Assembly: GCA_963969495.1 (NCBI GenBank)
Contig: OZ018330.1
Location: 45,376,894 to 45,440,893 of the forward strand
Length of the DNA stretch: 64,000 nucleotides
DNA from: Ceratothoa steindachneri
Lineage: Eukaryota > Arthropoda > Malacostraca > Isopoda > Cymothoidae
Reading direction: 5' to 3'
The notes beneath the pieces were generated by a model that worked only from the letters and a program-made list of their open reading frames with translations, ran no database searches and was not told where the DNA came from. Below, in pieces: positions 11,150 to 23,225 of the stretch. A program made the translations under genes and the position numbers. The first letter of the stretch is position 1, and every line of letters begins with the position of its first letter.

Positions 11150-11872
11150 TTGCTTATTTTTTTAATTTCTTCTTTTCCAAATTCAATCTTTTTCTGTCAA
11201 CTGGTTTTTGGGTGGGAATCTTATACTTTAAAACAATTGTTAATTTCAAGCAGTTTGAATTATGGAAACTGTGTGGTTTGTCCAATCAATTGTTTCTCTC
11301 TTGCCTCATTAACTAGTGAACGTGAGAAAGTTATTAAATTTTTAGCAGAACATAATTTAATCCCATTAACAATCCCTTGTAAATATTGTACTAAACCCCT
11401 AGAAATAGTGATTTAACATTTAAGTGTACAAAAATTACACGTGACGAAAACACCGGTGAAAAGAAATGACTTTTTCTGCCCTCAACGGAGGATTTTTTTT
11501 CAAAGGCTCAGCTCCCTATTGAAATGATCCTTCAGATCATTTATTGATTTGTGGGAAACCAAAATACTCTGGAACGGATCTCAGAGGAGGTTGGTGTTTT
11601 CGAAAAAACTTTGGTTGACTGGTTTAGTTTCTATAGGAAGGTAGCAATTGACTATTGCGAAAAAATTTTGAAGCAATTAGGCAGTGTAGATAAAGTGGTA
11701 GAAATAGATGAAGCAAAATTTGGGAAATAAACATAATAAAGGAAGAGTGGTTGATGGTTTGGGTGTTTTCGGTGGGTTTGAAAGGAAAACCCAAAACATT
11801 TTGACTGGTATCTCACAACCGCTACCATGCCTTCCTTGGTGCTATTGCGAATCTATACCCGCCATAATAATA
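11150..11872 (+). pseudogene. Merlin (IS1016/ISXO2-like) transposase remnant
   Basis: Broken frames encode the ordered landmarks of a Merlin transposase. There is a cysteine-containing N-terminal part (LTIPCKYCTKPLEI), then ISEEVGVFEKTLVDWFSFYR, the diagnostic KVVEIDEAKFGK with the first catalytic Asp (codon at 11707) followed by Glu, a frameshift, GRVVDGLGVFGGFERKTQN, and finally VSHNRYHAFLGAIANLYPP. The last block corresponds to the stretch just before the second catalytic residue. The match ends abruptly where a minus-strand CR1-like LINE begins, so the rest was displaced or lost. I found no continuation beyond 13.74 kb and no terminal inverted repeats. Confidence 0.82.
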
Positions 11873-13742
11873 AGAACATAAGAACATAAGAAAAGAAGGA
11901 GACTGCAAAAGACCATTCATGGCCTACACTTAGCAGCTCCTGTTCCATTCAACACACAAAAGATTTCTTACCAGAGAAAAGTCATCAACATTGTCACCCC
12001 TAACAGGAGTTCGTCAGATCTAATCTACAATATACATAAAATGCATCCAGAGGATTATGTCCATTCATGCAACCGCAAAATATAATCTTCCCACTCCTTA
12101 GAAAAATATATACATATGTACATAAAAAAAAGTCAGTCCCATCTAGCAGCTTCATCCATATATTTATCTAATCTATTCTTAAAACTACCCAGAGAGGAGG
12201 CTTCTATCACATGCCTAGTCAGCCTATTCCATTCATCTACCACACGATTTGTAAACCAATTCCTCCCAATCTCCTTCCTAAACCTATACTTATCAAGCTT
12301 AAACCCATTGCTACGTGTCCTGTCATGTTCACTAAGTATAAGAACCTTACCCAGATCCCCTTTATTATATCCTTTTACCCATTTGAAGACTTCAATCAAT
12401 TCCCCTCTTACTCTTCTCCTTTCCAATGTATGTAGATTTAGTTTTCTGAGCCTTTCACCATAGGGTAAGTTCCTTAGCCCACCAATCATCTTTGTCATCC
12501 TTCTCTGCACAGACTCAAGCAAATCAATATCCTTCCTATAATATGGTGACCAAAATTGTACTGCATAGTCTAGATGAGGCCTAACTAGCGCCAGATACAG
12601 TTTTAGAATGACTTCAGCACTCTTATTGCTTACACTCCTCCTAATGAATCCCAATATCCTATTAGCTTTATTCTTAGCATTTAGACATTGCTTTCTAGGA
12701 CGAAGGTCTGAACTTACCAAAATACCCAAGTCTCTCTCACAATCAGTCCTCCCTAAAATTCTGCCATTTAATTTATAACTATTCAATGGATTATTTCTAC
12801 CTATACTAAGTACACTACATTTGTCTATGTTAAACTTCATTTGCCATTTCTCGGCCCAATTGGACAGAATGGTCAATTCCTCCTGCATTACAACAGCATC
12901 AGAATCAGCCCTAATGGCCCTACCTAGCTTAGTATCATCAGCAAATTTACTCAGGTCACTACTTATACCTATGTCAAGATCATTAATATAAATTAAGAAT
13001 AGCAAGGGACCCAAAACAGATCCTTGAGGAACTCCACTGCTAACACACCCCCACTCAGATTTAACTCCATCTATACTAACTCTTTGCTGTCTGTCACCAA
13101 GCCATGACTGAATCCACCTAAATATACTGCCATCGATCCCGTGTGCTTTAACTTTGCTCAGAAGTCGTAAGTGTGGCACTCGATCAAAAGCCTTACTAAA
13201 GTCCAAGTATAAAATATCATAGTTTTCATCATTATCTGCTGCTTCATACACCTTACTATAAAAAGACAGCAAATTAGTCAGACAGGATTTACCCTTACTA
13301 AAGCCATGCTGTGATTCTTTTATCAACTTATGCTTATCCAAGTGATCTCTAATATTCCTTGCTATAATAGATTCCATCATTTTCCCTACCACTGATGTCA
13401 AACTTACTGGTCTGTAATTAGACATATTTGTTTTATCCCCTTTCTTAAATATAGGTATCACATTGGCTTTCTTCCATGCCACTGGCACAATGCCACTCTC
13501 CAATGATTTTCTAAAGATGCATGCTAGGGGCTCACTTAACACATCCTTACATTCTTTCAAAATTCTAGGAAAGAGCTCATCAGGACCGGGTGCTTTACTA
13601 CTTTTGATTTTATCAATTTCCTTTGTCACTATCTCCTTTGTGATCAATATATCCTTTAATTTCTCTTCATCATTACCCCAAAAGATCATTGACACCTCAG
13701 GTATATTTAGAGTATCCTCCTGTGTAAATACTGATGTAAGTA
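11873..13742 (-). mobile_element. 5'-truncated CR1-like LINE inserted in the Merlin element
   Basis: On the minus strand this is a partial ORF2 followed by a 3' UTR of about 260 nt that ends in repeated ATGTTCTT/ATTATT units, typical of CR1/L2-like tails. The 5' end falls inside the region before the RT, as expected for incomplete target-primed reverse transcription. It sits directly against the Merlin coding sequence. No target-site duplication is evident. Confidence 0.88.
12133..13742 (-). CDS. CR1-like ORF2 C-terminal part (reverse transcriptase), open
   Basis: One uninterrupted frame of about 535 codons is open from the truncation point (SVFTQEDTLNIPEV) to a TGA stop after MDEAARWD. The first ATG is at 13695. 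Domains in order: KIKSSKAPGPDELFPRILKE, MSNYRPVSLTSVVGKMMES, DILYLDFSKAFDRVPHLRLL with catalytic Asp, [29 protein letters not shown] with the catalytic Asp pair, then the thumb and C-terminal motifs DLGILVSSDL, LVRPHLDYAVQFWSP and NWFTNRVVDEWNRL. No stop or frameshift is present, so it is younger or better preserved than the CR1-like copy at 3.4-7.2 kb. It lacks ORF1 and the endonuclease and cannot move on its own. Confidence 0.93.
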
Positions 13743-14183
13743 ACCCTTATTTTGGGAGTTGCATCTTTGGGCGTTTTTTTTTTACTTTTCTCTAAGTCAG
13801 AATTTCAAACAAAAATGGCGCCATCTGATTTTAAATGCAACGTAAACAACATATTACGCGCCTTGAGTGAAACAAAAACACACAAGCTTCTTTCCCTTTT
13901 GGATCGCGAAAAAAAACCGCTCGGAGCAGCTCATCTTCAACTTTACCTTGAGTAGAAGTGCAAGTACTTACTAAATAATAAAGACCCCAAAACAAGTAAC
14001 AAAACAAATAAAACCTGTGATTGACCACATCCAAAGCTACCATTTGATGTTATAAGGCCTAAATTGGGTAATTATGTAGAGTATGGCTGGATCTGAGTCA
14101 TAGCTTATTTTGGGGTATTTTTCCTAGCTACTTTTTCTGAGCTGAAATCTATGTGGACGAAATTTATAGCAATTTTCGATTAT

Positions 14184-14904
14184 ACCAGACCCCTCCCAAA
14201 ATAATTGAAATCTCAGGATGATTGTAGGCCCATCCCCCCCCCCAATGAGCCATCTCTCAAAATAAGCTAGAATTGCATCCACCCATACTTGCAACATTTA
14301 CTCTAAATTGTAGGGTAACATGAAGATCAGCGGCACGTCTGACAAGGTGTACTTTTTTTCCGTGTATGTTTTGTTCACCCACGTTTGATTAAATAAAAAC
14401 GTTAAAAAAATGATAAATGTGAAGGTGTTCGACGTGAATGATGGGACGCAAAATATTTAATCCCTGTTCCAATGTTTCACATTTTTGAAGTTCATTCAGG
14501 GGACTGCTCATGGGGGTTTTATCACTGCAGGAGATGCCCCTACGATGATCCTGAGTTTCAATTAATTGGGGGGTCTGGGGGGTGTATATAATCCTAATTG
14601 TTTATAGAGTAATGTTCTAGTTTTTTTTAACATTTTTATTTAACCAAACGCGCATGAATATGCATGCACGGGTGAATGAAACATATATGCAAAAAATTAC
14701 ATTTTTTCAGGTGCGTCGCCGATCTTCATGTTTACCCCCCAAAATGTTAAGACATTATCCTATAAACAATTGATTATATATCCCCCCCCCTCAACTGATT
14801 GAAACTCGGGATCATTGTAGGGGATCCCCCGCAGTGATAAACCCCCCATGAGCAGTCCCCTTGAATTTATTCCAAAAAAGGTGAAACATATTGGAACAGG
14901 GACA
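14184..14904. repeat. Interleaved inverted repeats (A-B-A'-B')
   Basis: Segment A (14314-14410, CATGAAGATCAGCGGCACGT) is inverted at 14619-14735. Segment B (14460-14607, GGGGACTGCTCATGGGGG) is inverted at 14760-14904. The order is A, B, inverted A, inverted B, so the two stems cross and cannot form one simple hairpin. A more diverged copy of inverted B lies at 14184-14262. G and C tracts punctuate each B copy. Nothing coding is visible. Confidence 0.85.
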
Positions 14905-15204
14905 AAATATGGTAAATGTTGTAGATGCCCATACTCACTGAAAAATTCAAAATGAAAATCACTAAATAGAGAGCGCTCGCTGAGAACACGTCCAATCACT
15001 ACTGATGTATTTAAATACAGTTGATCAGCTAGGTGGAGGGCAAGGGGGATTTATATTTTGGGACATTAGTAGAGGAGTGGGTAGAGAATTCCAAGTATGC
15101 ACACATCAAATGCTGGAAATTTGGGGGGTTTGGTCAAGGGAAGATCTAGGTAGAGCAATCTTAAGATGGTATCCTCTAGTGCCACAGTTTGCAGAATGAG
15201 AAAA

Positions 15205-15790
15205 CAGGTCCGTAGGGTGAATAGCAGATTGACCAATTTTGTTTGTCATGTCACAGTCGTCTCTCCTTAATGGCGAAAAGGTTTAAAGCCCTCAGTCTTG
15301 AGGAATAGTCAAGGCTGTCTAACCCTAGAATTAATCTGGGTAAATATGTAAAGGCATTGTCCCTCAGTATCCCTCTCCAGAATCTAATAGGTACAGCCAC
15401 CCTGTCCACTAGAGTGAAACTGGTAATGAACAGCTCACATTAAAGGGTTAACTGAAATCAGAGAACATATATACCTAGGGAGAGAGCAATGTCTTGTCAA
15501 TCGTATTCCTAAGCCACCCATCCCAATTGGAAGAGTTGCCGAGTCCATGAGTCCCTTGAAAATCAGTTGATTAGTTTCGAGACTATCTTTCAGTCATCAA
15601 AAGACTCCAAATGAGGAAGAGAAGTGGGCTCATTACAGATCCCTGTGGTACACCACTTGTAACTGGACGAGCTCTAGTTGTTGAGTACCATTCAGATAAT
15701 AAAAAAACTGCTGACCATTATACATGGCATAAAAACTATCACTAAATGCTACAGACGTACCTATCCTGGTGGCACTTTTAATTGTATTAA
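15205..15790 (-). pseudogene. LINE reverse transcriptase shreds
   Basis: Minus-strand fragments read SEWYSTTRARPVTSGVPQGS followed by VMSPLLFLIW (15600-15700), the motif just before the RT active site. Further along are DSATLPIGMGGLGIRL (15480-15560) and DYSSRLRALNLFAIKERRL (15250-15310), which resemble LINE C-terminal regions. The three pieces may come from one element with deletions or from more than one. Stops and shifts lie between them. Confidence 0.6.
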
Positions 15791-15799
15791 ATGTTTGCA

Positions 15800-17385
15800 A
15801 TTCACTATTTAAAATAACTTGTTACTTGAAAAAGGCAAGAAATGTAGGTTTAATTCGAGTTCATATTGAACGAAATTGATGTGAAAACGAACTGTTAATC
15901 GTTAGGGTAGTCGCTTGGTTAGAATGGTTGGACAGAAATTGTAAATTTAAAAAAACGCTTTACGTAATAATATACTCCGATTATTCTAATAACTTATGCA
16001 TTTACGAATTTACAATAAAATCAAATAGAGACTTACCTAAATGATAATAGGACTAGATTTATTTATAATCACAGATTCCAGACGCCATTTTCTTTCGATC
16101 ATTCCCGGTTCGAGTATAGCTCAACCTTTCTTTGTTTCCCCCACCTCCCACTTTTTGCTGATTTTGAAGCCCTACCTCTCCCCGATTAACAGTTCAATAA
16201 TAGTATGCCAATGTGGGAAAATTTTGATATTCCCTTTCATAAACAAAGGACCTTTTCGTTAGGGGGTCTAAAGTTTTGCTTTAAACATTTTAAGAGATCA
16301 AAATGAAATAAAAGTTTTATTTAATTTTAAAACATTTTATTACTTATTTAATATGCATTCATATAAACTCATGTGATATTACTGACAAAACTATACATTG
16401 GTTGAAGCACAGAGGCGGATTTTCTGCACGGTGATTAATAGAATTTTATGTCAATTTTCCGATTTATGAAGTGGCATTATGGTTCAATAATATCATATAA
16501 TCACCTAGTCTAAACTGTCATTGGCTTGAACTTCTGTTTATGTAATATAGATGGCTTATCATTGTGTACTAGAGGTGGTAAGCCATATAAATATAAAATG
16601 GAAATTAATCACAAATCAAAGTTTGTCAAGGAAAGCAATACCTGATGTACAATGTGGATAACGGTTATATACTTTGATTCTTGGATTTTACCTGGTTGCG
16701 ATCGTAATATTTAGCTTGGTACGTTGTTGACTCAAGCAAATTAGCCTGTAATAAGCAACCTCGGTGATAAAAGAATAATGCCAGTAACTGCAGTAGACAA
16801 TGAAAATCTACACTCATTCGGAATGTCATGGATACCTATTAGCACTATTTTTTAAATCGTTTCTTGAAAAACGCTCCTTTAAATCAACTTTATTTGTCTG
16901 TTTTCGAATGTAAAGTTGTATCTCAAACCAAGACATCCACAAAGATGAGGAAGAAATGACAACTGAAGTCGTTATAACATTATCGAGAGGACATGAGTCT
17001 ACCCATCTTGTAGCACGCCACTGTATGTTAAGAGGTATCGAAATTGAGCAGGTTAGGTCGAAGCTGAAGGGGTGCATGACAGTAATGGGCAGACGATTAC
17101 TAAATAAACCATTTTAAACCACTAACTAGGTAGTATATGCGGTGAAATAGGTGACTTAGTGTGAGGGAAAACTTTGGAGGCTTGATAAGATGTGCGCCCC
17201 CTAGTACAAGCACGCAATGGGGCGTCCAGGAAAGGTAAATACAGCGAAGCTTTACTAACCGTAGTGTTTTTTTAATAATAGAATGTGAAATATCATGATA
17301 ATAGGAAAATGGCACGCGAAAACTGGCTGGAACAGAAGGACTTGTGTAAAAAAAAGACAGAGAGATATCTTATAGATGTATTAGG
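15800..17385. other. Spacer without recognised genes
   Basis: AT-rich sequence with only short open frames of no recognisable family. I see no repeats, RNA genes or element termini. Confidence 0.5.
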
Positions 17386-17389
17386 GCGC

Positions 17390-18130
17390 GGAAACAGTTG
17401 GCTAAGTGCTTACCGGTGAAGGTTAACTTGGCGTCTGCCATCCAAATGCTAACTATTCGTAATGTTGCTTAACTTCGACGTAGCGCTCTTGGGGTTCTGA
17501 GTTACCGGGCAATGACCTTAGGATGACTCCAAATTTGTTTTATCTACTACGCTGTAGGCTGAGATAAGAGGATCGGTTGAATGCGCGTATGGAGAAGTGG
17601 AATCCAAGAGGGCATTGTTGGGACTGTTTATTCGGATGTAAGTTTGTAAGACACTGGTGCAAAAATGAATTTGTTTAATTTGTCTGTTACTTTTAGGCGG
17701 GTTTACTTGTGTTGGGGTCTACGGATGGACTACGCTTATTTTCTCGAGCGGACAGTTTTATTTCGTAATTGAAAGACGGAACTCTGATAACTCACTGACT
17801 TTGGCCTTCTTATTTATCGAATGTAAAAATGTGTGTGAGGCCCACCGCAGATCAATTATGCGGTTTGGGGCGGAGCTTGCTTGAATAGATAGTTTGTTTG
17901 TGTGTGCAACGGATAGTTTTTTTAGGAAATAAGATTTCGCGTTTTACAGTTCTGTGACAGTAAATAAGGTCTCGCATCTTTCTTGTTTTCATTTGGGTGT
18001 TAATGACTGCACCTACTTCTGCGATGGAGGGGGGGGGGGAAGTTGTACAGCTGTGGCGCTTCCCAGAATTTGCGCGACCCGAAATAGCCTGAAAGATAAT
18101 GCGCCAGCCGTCTTTACATGCATGAGTGTA
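17390..18130. repeat. Interspersed repeat, copy 1
   Basis: Diverged direct copy of 20655-21320. Shared blocks include AATGTTGCTTAACTTCGACG, CTACGCTGTAGGCTGAGATA, GGATCGGTTGAATGC, GTAATTGAAAGAC and AATAAGATTTCGCGTTT-like sequence. The copies stay in register for about 650-740 bp. No coding signal is recognised. The position that became an (AT)n tract in copy 2 is here a plain GGATAGTTTTTTTAGG. Confidence 0.85.
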
Positions 18131-18189
18131 GGACCGTGTGAAAGTGTCTTGAATTCACTTTTGCATAAGTGGCTCTTACAGGAAGAGAG

Positions 18190-18350
18190 TAACTACATGA
18201 TTTCATGATAAAATCGAATGCAATTCTATTATATTATTGTACTTGCATAATTATGAGTGTGCCCATCTCGATACTTTATAGGAAACATGACACTCATTTG
18301 AGTCTTCATTGTTAATCATATTTCACCTTGCAATGTGGCACTACAGAAAA
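18190..18350. repeat. Interspersed repeat shared with 26.3 kb
   Basis: Matches 26295-26457 in the same orientation: TCATGATAAAAT, TATTATATTATTG, GCATAATTATG, ATGACACTCATTTG and TTCACCTTGCAA follow in order with similar spacing. At 26.3 kb it lies just 5' of a hAT transposase pseudogene (minus strand), so both copies may be non-coding parts of that hAT family. Confidence 0.8.
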
Positions 18351-18359
18351 GCTCCCCTC

Positions 18360-19660
18360 CGAGACAGGAGTGTTACAAGTTATATTGAATTCGGAATACA
18401 AAAATATTTTATATATTTCTAAGAAATATATATCTTTACATTGATTTGGGGTTCCTTTGTGTGAGAGTATGGAACGTACATACTTGCAAGTCGCCAGGCG
18501 CTCGTGGGAACGAAAGATATTTGTCGTTTGAATTGACCTTCGTCTCCTACCATCCTCCTCCGCCTTCCCCTTGACCTAAGTCGTTATCCGTGCCAAACTT
18601 CCCCAACAGGCGATAGGAAGTCTGACGAAAGAAGGCCTATCTCACAGAGAAGCCTAAATCCGATTTGCTTTCTTTATGATACCATGGAGATTGTCCAGAA
18701 GGCGCCACGATAAGCGAATTGTTGTATAGGGAATATCTCTCTCGATTTCACACAGTCCGCGGTATAAATGACAACGCCATTCATCCCTCGCTAGAAGTGT
18801 TCCAGACCTACTCGCGTAACCCTCACGTTGAATGAGAGTCGCTGCCGTAACGTATCGACTGCCAACGCGACCCGCTCAGTTAACTTGGTCACTATCTCAA
18901 ATAGTTCCTGAGGCAAATCCCGCCCTACAGAGTCTGTAACTAGAAGAATACGCTCTGTTGCTCAACGTAACTTGAGGAAGAAAAAGGAACAACCAAATAG
19001 TTACTGGAAGTAACTATTTGTTAGTGTCACATCCAGTTAGGAGTGAACTAACCGGAACTGTAGTCAGCAGCCCTGAACCCGTCGTCTTATCCCCCCTCTC
19101 CCCGAGAACTCGTGTTAACGCCACCCGAACCACCCCGTCTGGACCTGAGTAGTCGTCTCTCCGATCCATCACAATTAATGGTAATCTGTAAACGCAGTGT
19201 CCCTCTATTCTTAAATTACCTATTTAATTAACAGTGATTGATACTCCCATTGAGTCACAATAAATATAGACGCTTAACATCAGTGTTATCCTCCCCTCCT
19301 TATTTAAAGAGATTCAAGTGAGTCATTCTCTGATATTATTATTCATAATTGCTGTCAACCCGGACTAATCCGTGTTTAATATGTAATCCTTATTTACCTA
19401 AATGCGAGTTTAACTATTGCTACTCATTATTATTTTAGGGGGAAAGTAAAGTTTATTTTTGTACGTGTGTTTATTTGTGGCTCCTCCTTTTTGATGTACC
19501 CTTTGCAAGACTTTAATTAAGAATCCCTTCGGCTAATTTGTTCAACATGTATTATGCACTCTTAGAATTTAACAATCACAAACCTCCCCCCAGTAACAAG
19601 TGGGACTTTTATAGTGAGAATCCTGGCCGTGGCACAACCCGCCCCTCTAACCAGCCTTCG
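18360..19660. other. Unassigned region, possible degenerate solo LTR
   Basis: Less AT-rich than its surroundings. It has a TATA-like GCGGTATAAATGAC near 18760, a perfect 11-bp stem-loop at 18994-19020, and CACAACCCGCCCC near 19635. These could be parts of an LTR retrotransposon terminus, but I cannot define paired ends, a primer-binding site or a target duplication. Confidence 0.2.
18994..19020. repeat. Perfect 11-bp hairpin
   Basis: CAAATAGTTAC and GTAACTATTTG are exact reverse complements separated by TGGAA. Confidence 0.9.
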
Positions 19661-19681
19661 CACGTTCAGTAGGAATTAAAG

Positions 19682-19683
<2 letters not shown>

Positions 19684-19750
<67 letters not shown>
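19684..19750. repeat. (AT)n microsatellite
   Basis: About 33 uninterrupted AT units. The flanking stretch to 20650 holds no recognised gene. A 71-codon open frame at 20306 matches nothing. Confidence 0.95.
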
Positions 19751-19751
<1 letters not shown>

Positions 19752-20654
19752 GATCGTAGATTGAGTCATAGGGTCTCAATACCATCGACTTAAACAAAAG
19801 CGGTGTGTCCTGATCAAGGACTAAAATAATTATTGGACCGGACTATGTGCAATTCTACGACACTTTGACTTTGGAAGTCTTACCATATTTTATACATTTT
19901 TAGGAATAAGAGGTATTTTTTTTTTTATTAATGTACATTTTTACTTTGTGTATATGCACTAAACTGATTTTCTTCAAAGGAGACGGAACATAAGAATACA
20001 GAGTTAAATTTAAATCAATAATTTTACGGATTCTCTACACTAAATTTGTTCTGGCAAAATTAATATTAGTCTTCTTACCACCGGAAACTGAATTTTTTAC
20101 TATTTACACTTTTTAAAAGATAAGCACCGAATTTACGCTGTTAAGCTGATTCGCACTGAAATTCTTTTTTATACACTTTATTGCTTTCGGAACACTTTTT
20201 ACCATTGTTATTATTATTATTTAAAAAGAAAACCCCTGCTCGAACGTATGGCGTAGGTTTGTCCGTTGGTTCTATCTTGATCTAGTATCATCCTTTTTAG
20301 CTGCGATGATGGGTGCCGTGTTCGTATGTAGAAACTGGACAAACTTTGGCTGGGTTAGAGCTCAACCTACGTCCACGTATAGCGGTTCATCGTGGCTCAT
20401 CCAGGTTGCTTGCAGTAGTCTGGTTCGTAGAAGTGAGCTCCTCTACCATTCTAACGGCCGTTTTTTGAAATGGGAGCCCAACGGGGATGGACTTCGCCAG
20501 GTTTACTTCTTCTTAAGCTGACAGTAAGTAGGCTTGATGGTGATCGCGTTGGTGAATATTGTTTCTCTAAGCTCCTCTCGTTGCCTCATCTGTGAGTTCA
20601 ATTTCCGATTCCTCTCCTCGTTGGATCACAAGAGGTCACCAGTTATAGGTGTGT

Positions 20655-21078
20655 TAGAGCCCGGAAATTGTTGGCTAAATGTTCACTGGTAGAGGTCAAC
20701 ATTGCCGTCTCCTAGCCAAATGTTAACAAGGCCGAATGTTGCTTAACTTCGACGTAGGACATTTGGGGATATTGAATTATCGGGCGCTGAGCTTCGCATG
20801 ACTCCAAATTTGTTATATTTACTACGCTGTAGGCTGAGATAAGAGGATCGGTTGAATGCATATATGGAGAAGGGAAATCCAAGAGGGCAGAGTTTGGACT
20901 CTTTATTCGGTCGTATTTTAGTTCGTAATTGAAAGACAGAACTCTGATAACTCAATTACCTTGGGCTTCATTTTAAATGTTTTTTTTTATCGAGCCGAAA
21001 ATGTGGGCGTTGCCTGCCGCTGACCAATCATGCGGTTTGAGGCAGAGCTTGCTTGAAATAGAAAGTTCGTTCGTGTGC

Positions 21079-21142
<64 letters not shown>

Positions 21143-21320
21143 GAAATAGGATTTCGCGTTTCGCACGCAACTCTGTCAGAGTAAATAAGGTTCCGCATCC
21201 TTTCTGTTTTCGGCTCGGTGTCAGTGACTGCACGTGCTTCGGCGTTTGTTTGTAAGGCTATGTCCTCCAGAATTTAGCGACGCGAAATGGTCCGAACGAT
21301 AATGCGGGAGCTGCTTTTGT
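20655..21320. repeat. Interspersed repeat, copy 2 with internal (AT)n
   Basis: In-register copy of 17390-18130. The two diverge by scattered substitutions and small gaps. The largest difference is the (AT)n tract, which replaces a short T-rich stretch of copy 1. Right after its end begins CAGTGGCGTAGCTAGG, the usual terminus of hAT-type MITEs. Confidence 0.85.
21084..21140. repeat. (AT)n microsatellite inside a repeat copy
   Basis: About 28 AT units between GGGATA and TTAGGAAAT. The related copy at 17.9 kb has no microsatellite at this position. Confidence 0.95.
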
Positions 21321-21333
21321 TTGTGGGCAGTGG

Positions 21334-22380
21334 CGTAGCTAGGATTCCGTTGAAGGGGGGGGGCAGGCCCCTAGCCACGGGGGGGGCTATAGGGGGCTTG
21401 GTTCCCCCCAAAATCTGATTAGGCCCCCCAAAAAAATTAGCCTAAAATAATAATAGGATTTCAGTTACACACAAGCGAGAACTTCTGCCTTGTGTGAAAC
21501 ATTGCACAAGCAACCATTTGCATTTACTCACAGATATCTTCTGGAAGAGGTTACTTTGTCTGTGGCTTCAACTTCATATTACCACTTTGGTTTTGTGAAC
21601 TGCCTGGTTGGCTTACTAGTTGGATGAACTGACTGCATAGTAAAGCTCTGTAATTGTATTTTGCCCTAGCCATTCCATAAGTTAAAATACATTCAAACTT
21701 TCTAAGAATTCATTGCCAATTCTGGAAGTCCATTCCAATAATGTTGTCGCAAAGAGCATCTTCACAAGAGGGCAATCCTCAAATCACAGTAATCCATTTG
21801 CAATTCTATTTCCCAAACTGATTGTATTAAATATAATTTTATAAATCAATTTTATGATAAAAATACAAGTGTTTGTATCTATTATTATAACAAAATCCTA
21901 TAATCTCAATTCAAAACAATAATGCTACTTATGGAGTCTAAACTTTTCAAGTTATGTTAGTTAAAATAGTCGCGGTAGCTAATAACGAACAGGCTGGTAA
22001 GTGGCGTTTTCTTATCACTCAATTCCCAACGTTAGATATTTGTAATTACGGTGAACCGAAAACTTAAATATCAAGATGGTATTTGTAAAAAATTACCCTC
22101 CCCTAAAATAAAAATAGCCTAAAAAAAAACCCACGGGGCCTAGCCACGGGCCGTGGGGAAGGGGGCATGTGAAGTGCTGAACCTGGAGCGGGTACACCGG
22201 GGGAGCCTCCCCCGAGAAAATTTTGTAATTTGGTGTCGTTTTCCTCGCATCAGGGCATATCTCAGAACGTATCCTGACCATCAAAAGAAGCCAACATCCA
22301 TCCTAAATTTGATAAAATTCCAATCAAGATTTTCACACATTTAGGAAGCAAATGACGGGCACCAGCTTAGGGGCACGACG
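21334..22380. other. G-rich spacer with a hAT-MITE-like end
   Basis: Starts with CAGTGGCGTAGCTAGG, followed by G/C homopolymer runs (to about 21425). A related G-rich, CCACGGGG-containing stretch lies at 22120-22210. Only one MITE-like end is found, so the element is incomplete or its other end has decayed. No coding signal is seen. Confidence 0.4.
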
Positions 22381-23139
22381 AGGTCCTAACTTTTAAGTGA
22401 TGGGTGTTGTTGGGATGATTTATTAATCTGACTCCAAAGATCAATAATTTTCAGGCGTTCTTTTGCTTGGCTGTGCTTACCGAAGGCTTAAGGCAAATAT
22501 GGACTTGAGAAAATAAACACTTTATTTAAATGACGAAAGTTTTATATTATAAGCTGCACGAACAGAGAAATTTCGACAGGAAACTAGTCTGTCTAAGTAT
22601 TACCAACGCGAATACGGGATGAAGGCGAGACAAGATTCAATGATTAACCGGGAGCGTGAAAGTTAAGTAACAAGAGCAATGGTAATCCGACTAATAATGA
22701 TTGCGAGTAGTCCGATCTGATCTCTATCCTTTTCTTATTCTGATTCTTCTTTATATATGCTCGAAATACAGAGGGCGTGGCCAGAAAGGACCCACGTCCA
22801 TATTAGAAGTCTCAACTATCCAACCCTTGGGCGGAGCTAAGCTGCATGTACACCTTGTCTACATTTTGGATCAAATGTTTATTCGTGTCATTTGATTTGC
22901 TTCTCGCTGCATCGCCTCGTACGGTCAACAGCTGTATTTATTGTCTCCTAAGTAAACCTCCATGTCTGATAATTTTATCTCGAGACAAGACTTGGGCAGT
23001 CTTCTCAAACAGGCATTCGATCGTTTGGCCTTTGCTCCATTTGAGTCTCACGGTCTCATGCTTAAATGCAAATATATATGTACATTTACAAGCCAATACA
23101 ATATTGAATCTTTGATTACATTTTAGTAAGGCATACTTA

Positions 23140-23225
23140 GATAAAATAGGACCAATTCGCGTCCACTTCGTGGAGGTGTTTTTCGGGCCTATTGAATCCA
23201 GCACAAAGCCTACTTATAGTGTAGT
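23140..23225. repeat. Interspersed repeat (GGGCCTATTGAATCC family), copy 1
   Basis: CGTCCACTTCGTGGAGG, GGGCCTATTGAATCCAGC and GCCTACTTAT occur in order. The same series is found inverted at about 46490-46575 and 53460-53560. Part of it is also duplicated at 23570 by a local tandem duplication. The family is not identified. Confidence 0.7.

Noticed and set aside
14184..14904. CRISPR-like or satellite array
   Set aside because: The copies are few, long, inverted and unevenly spaced. There is no regular spacer pattern, and the DNA is eukaryotic.
20306..20521. 71-codon open frame with normal-looking composition
   Set aside because: No homology recognised and no promoter, splice or polyadenylation context. 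Treated as chance.
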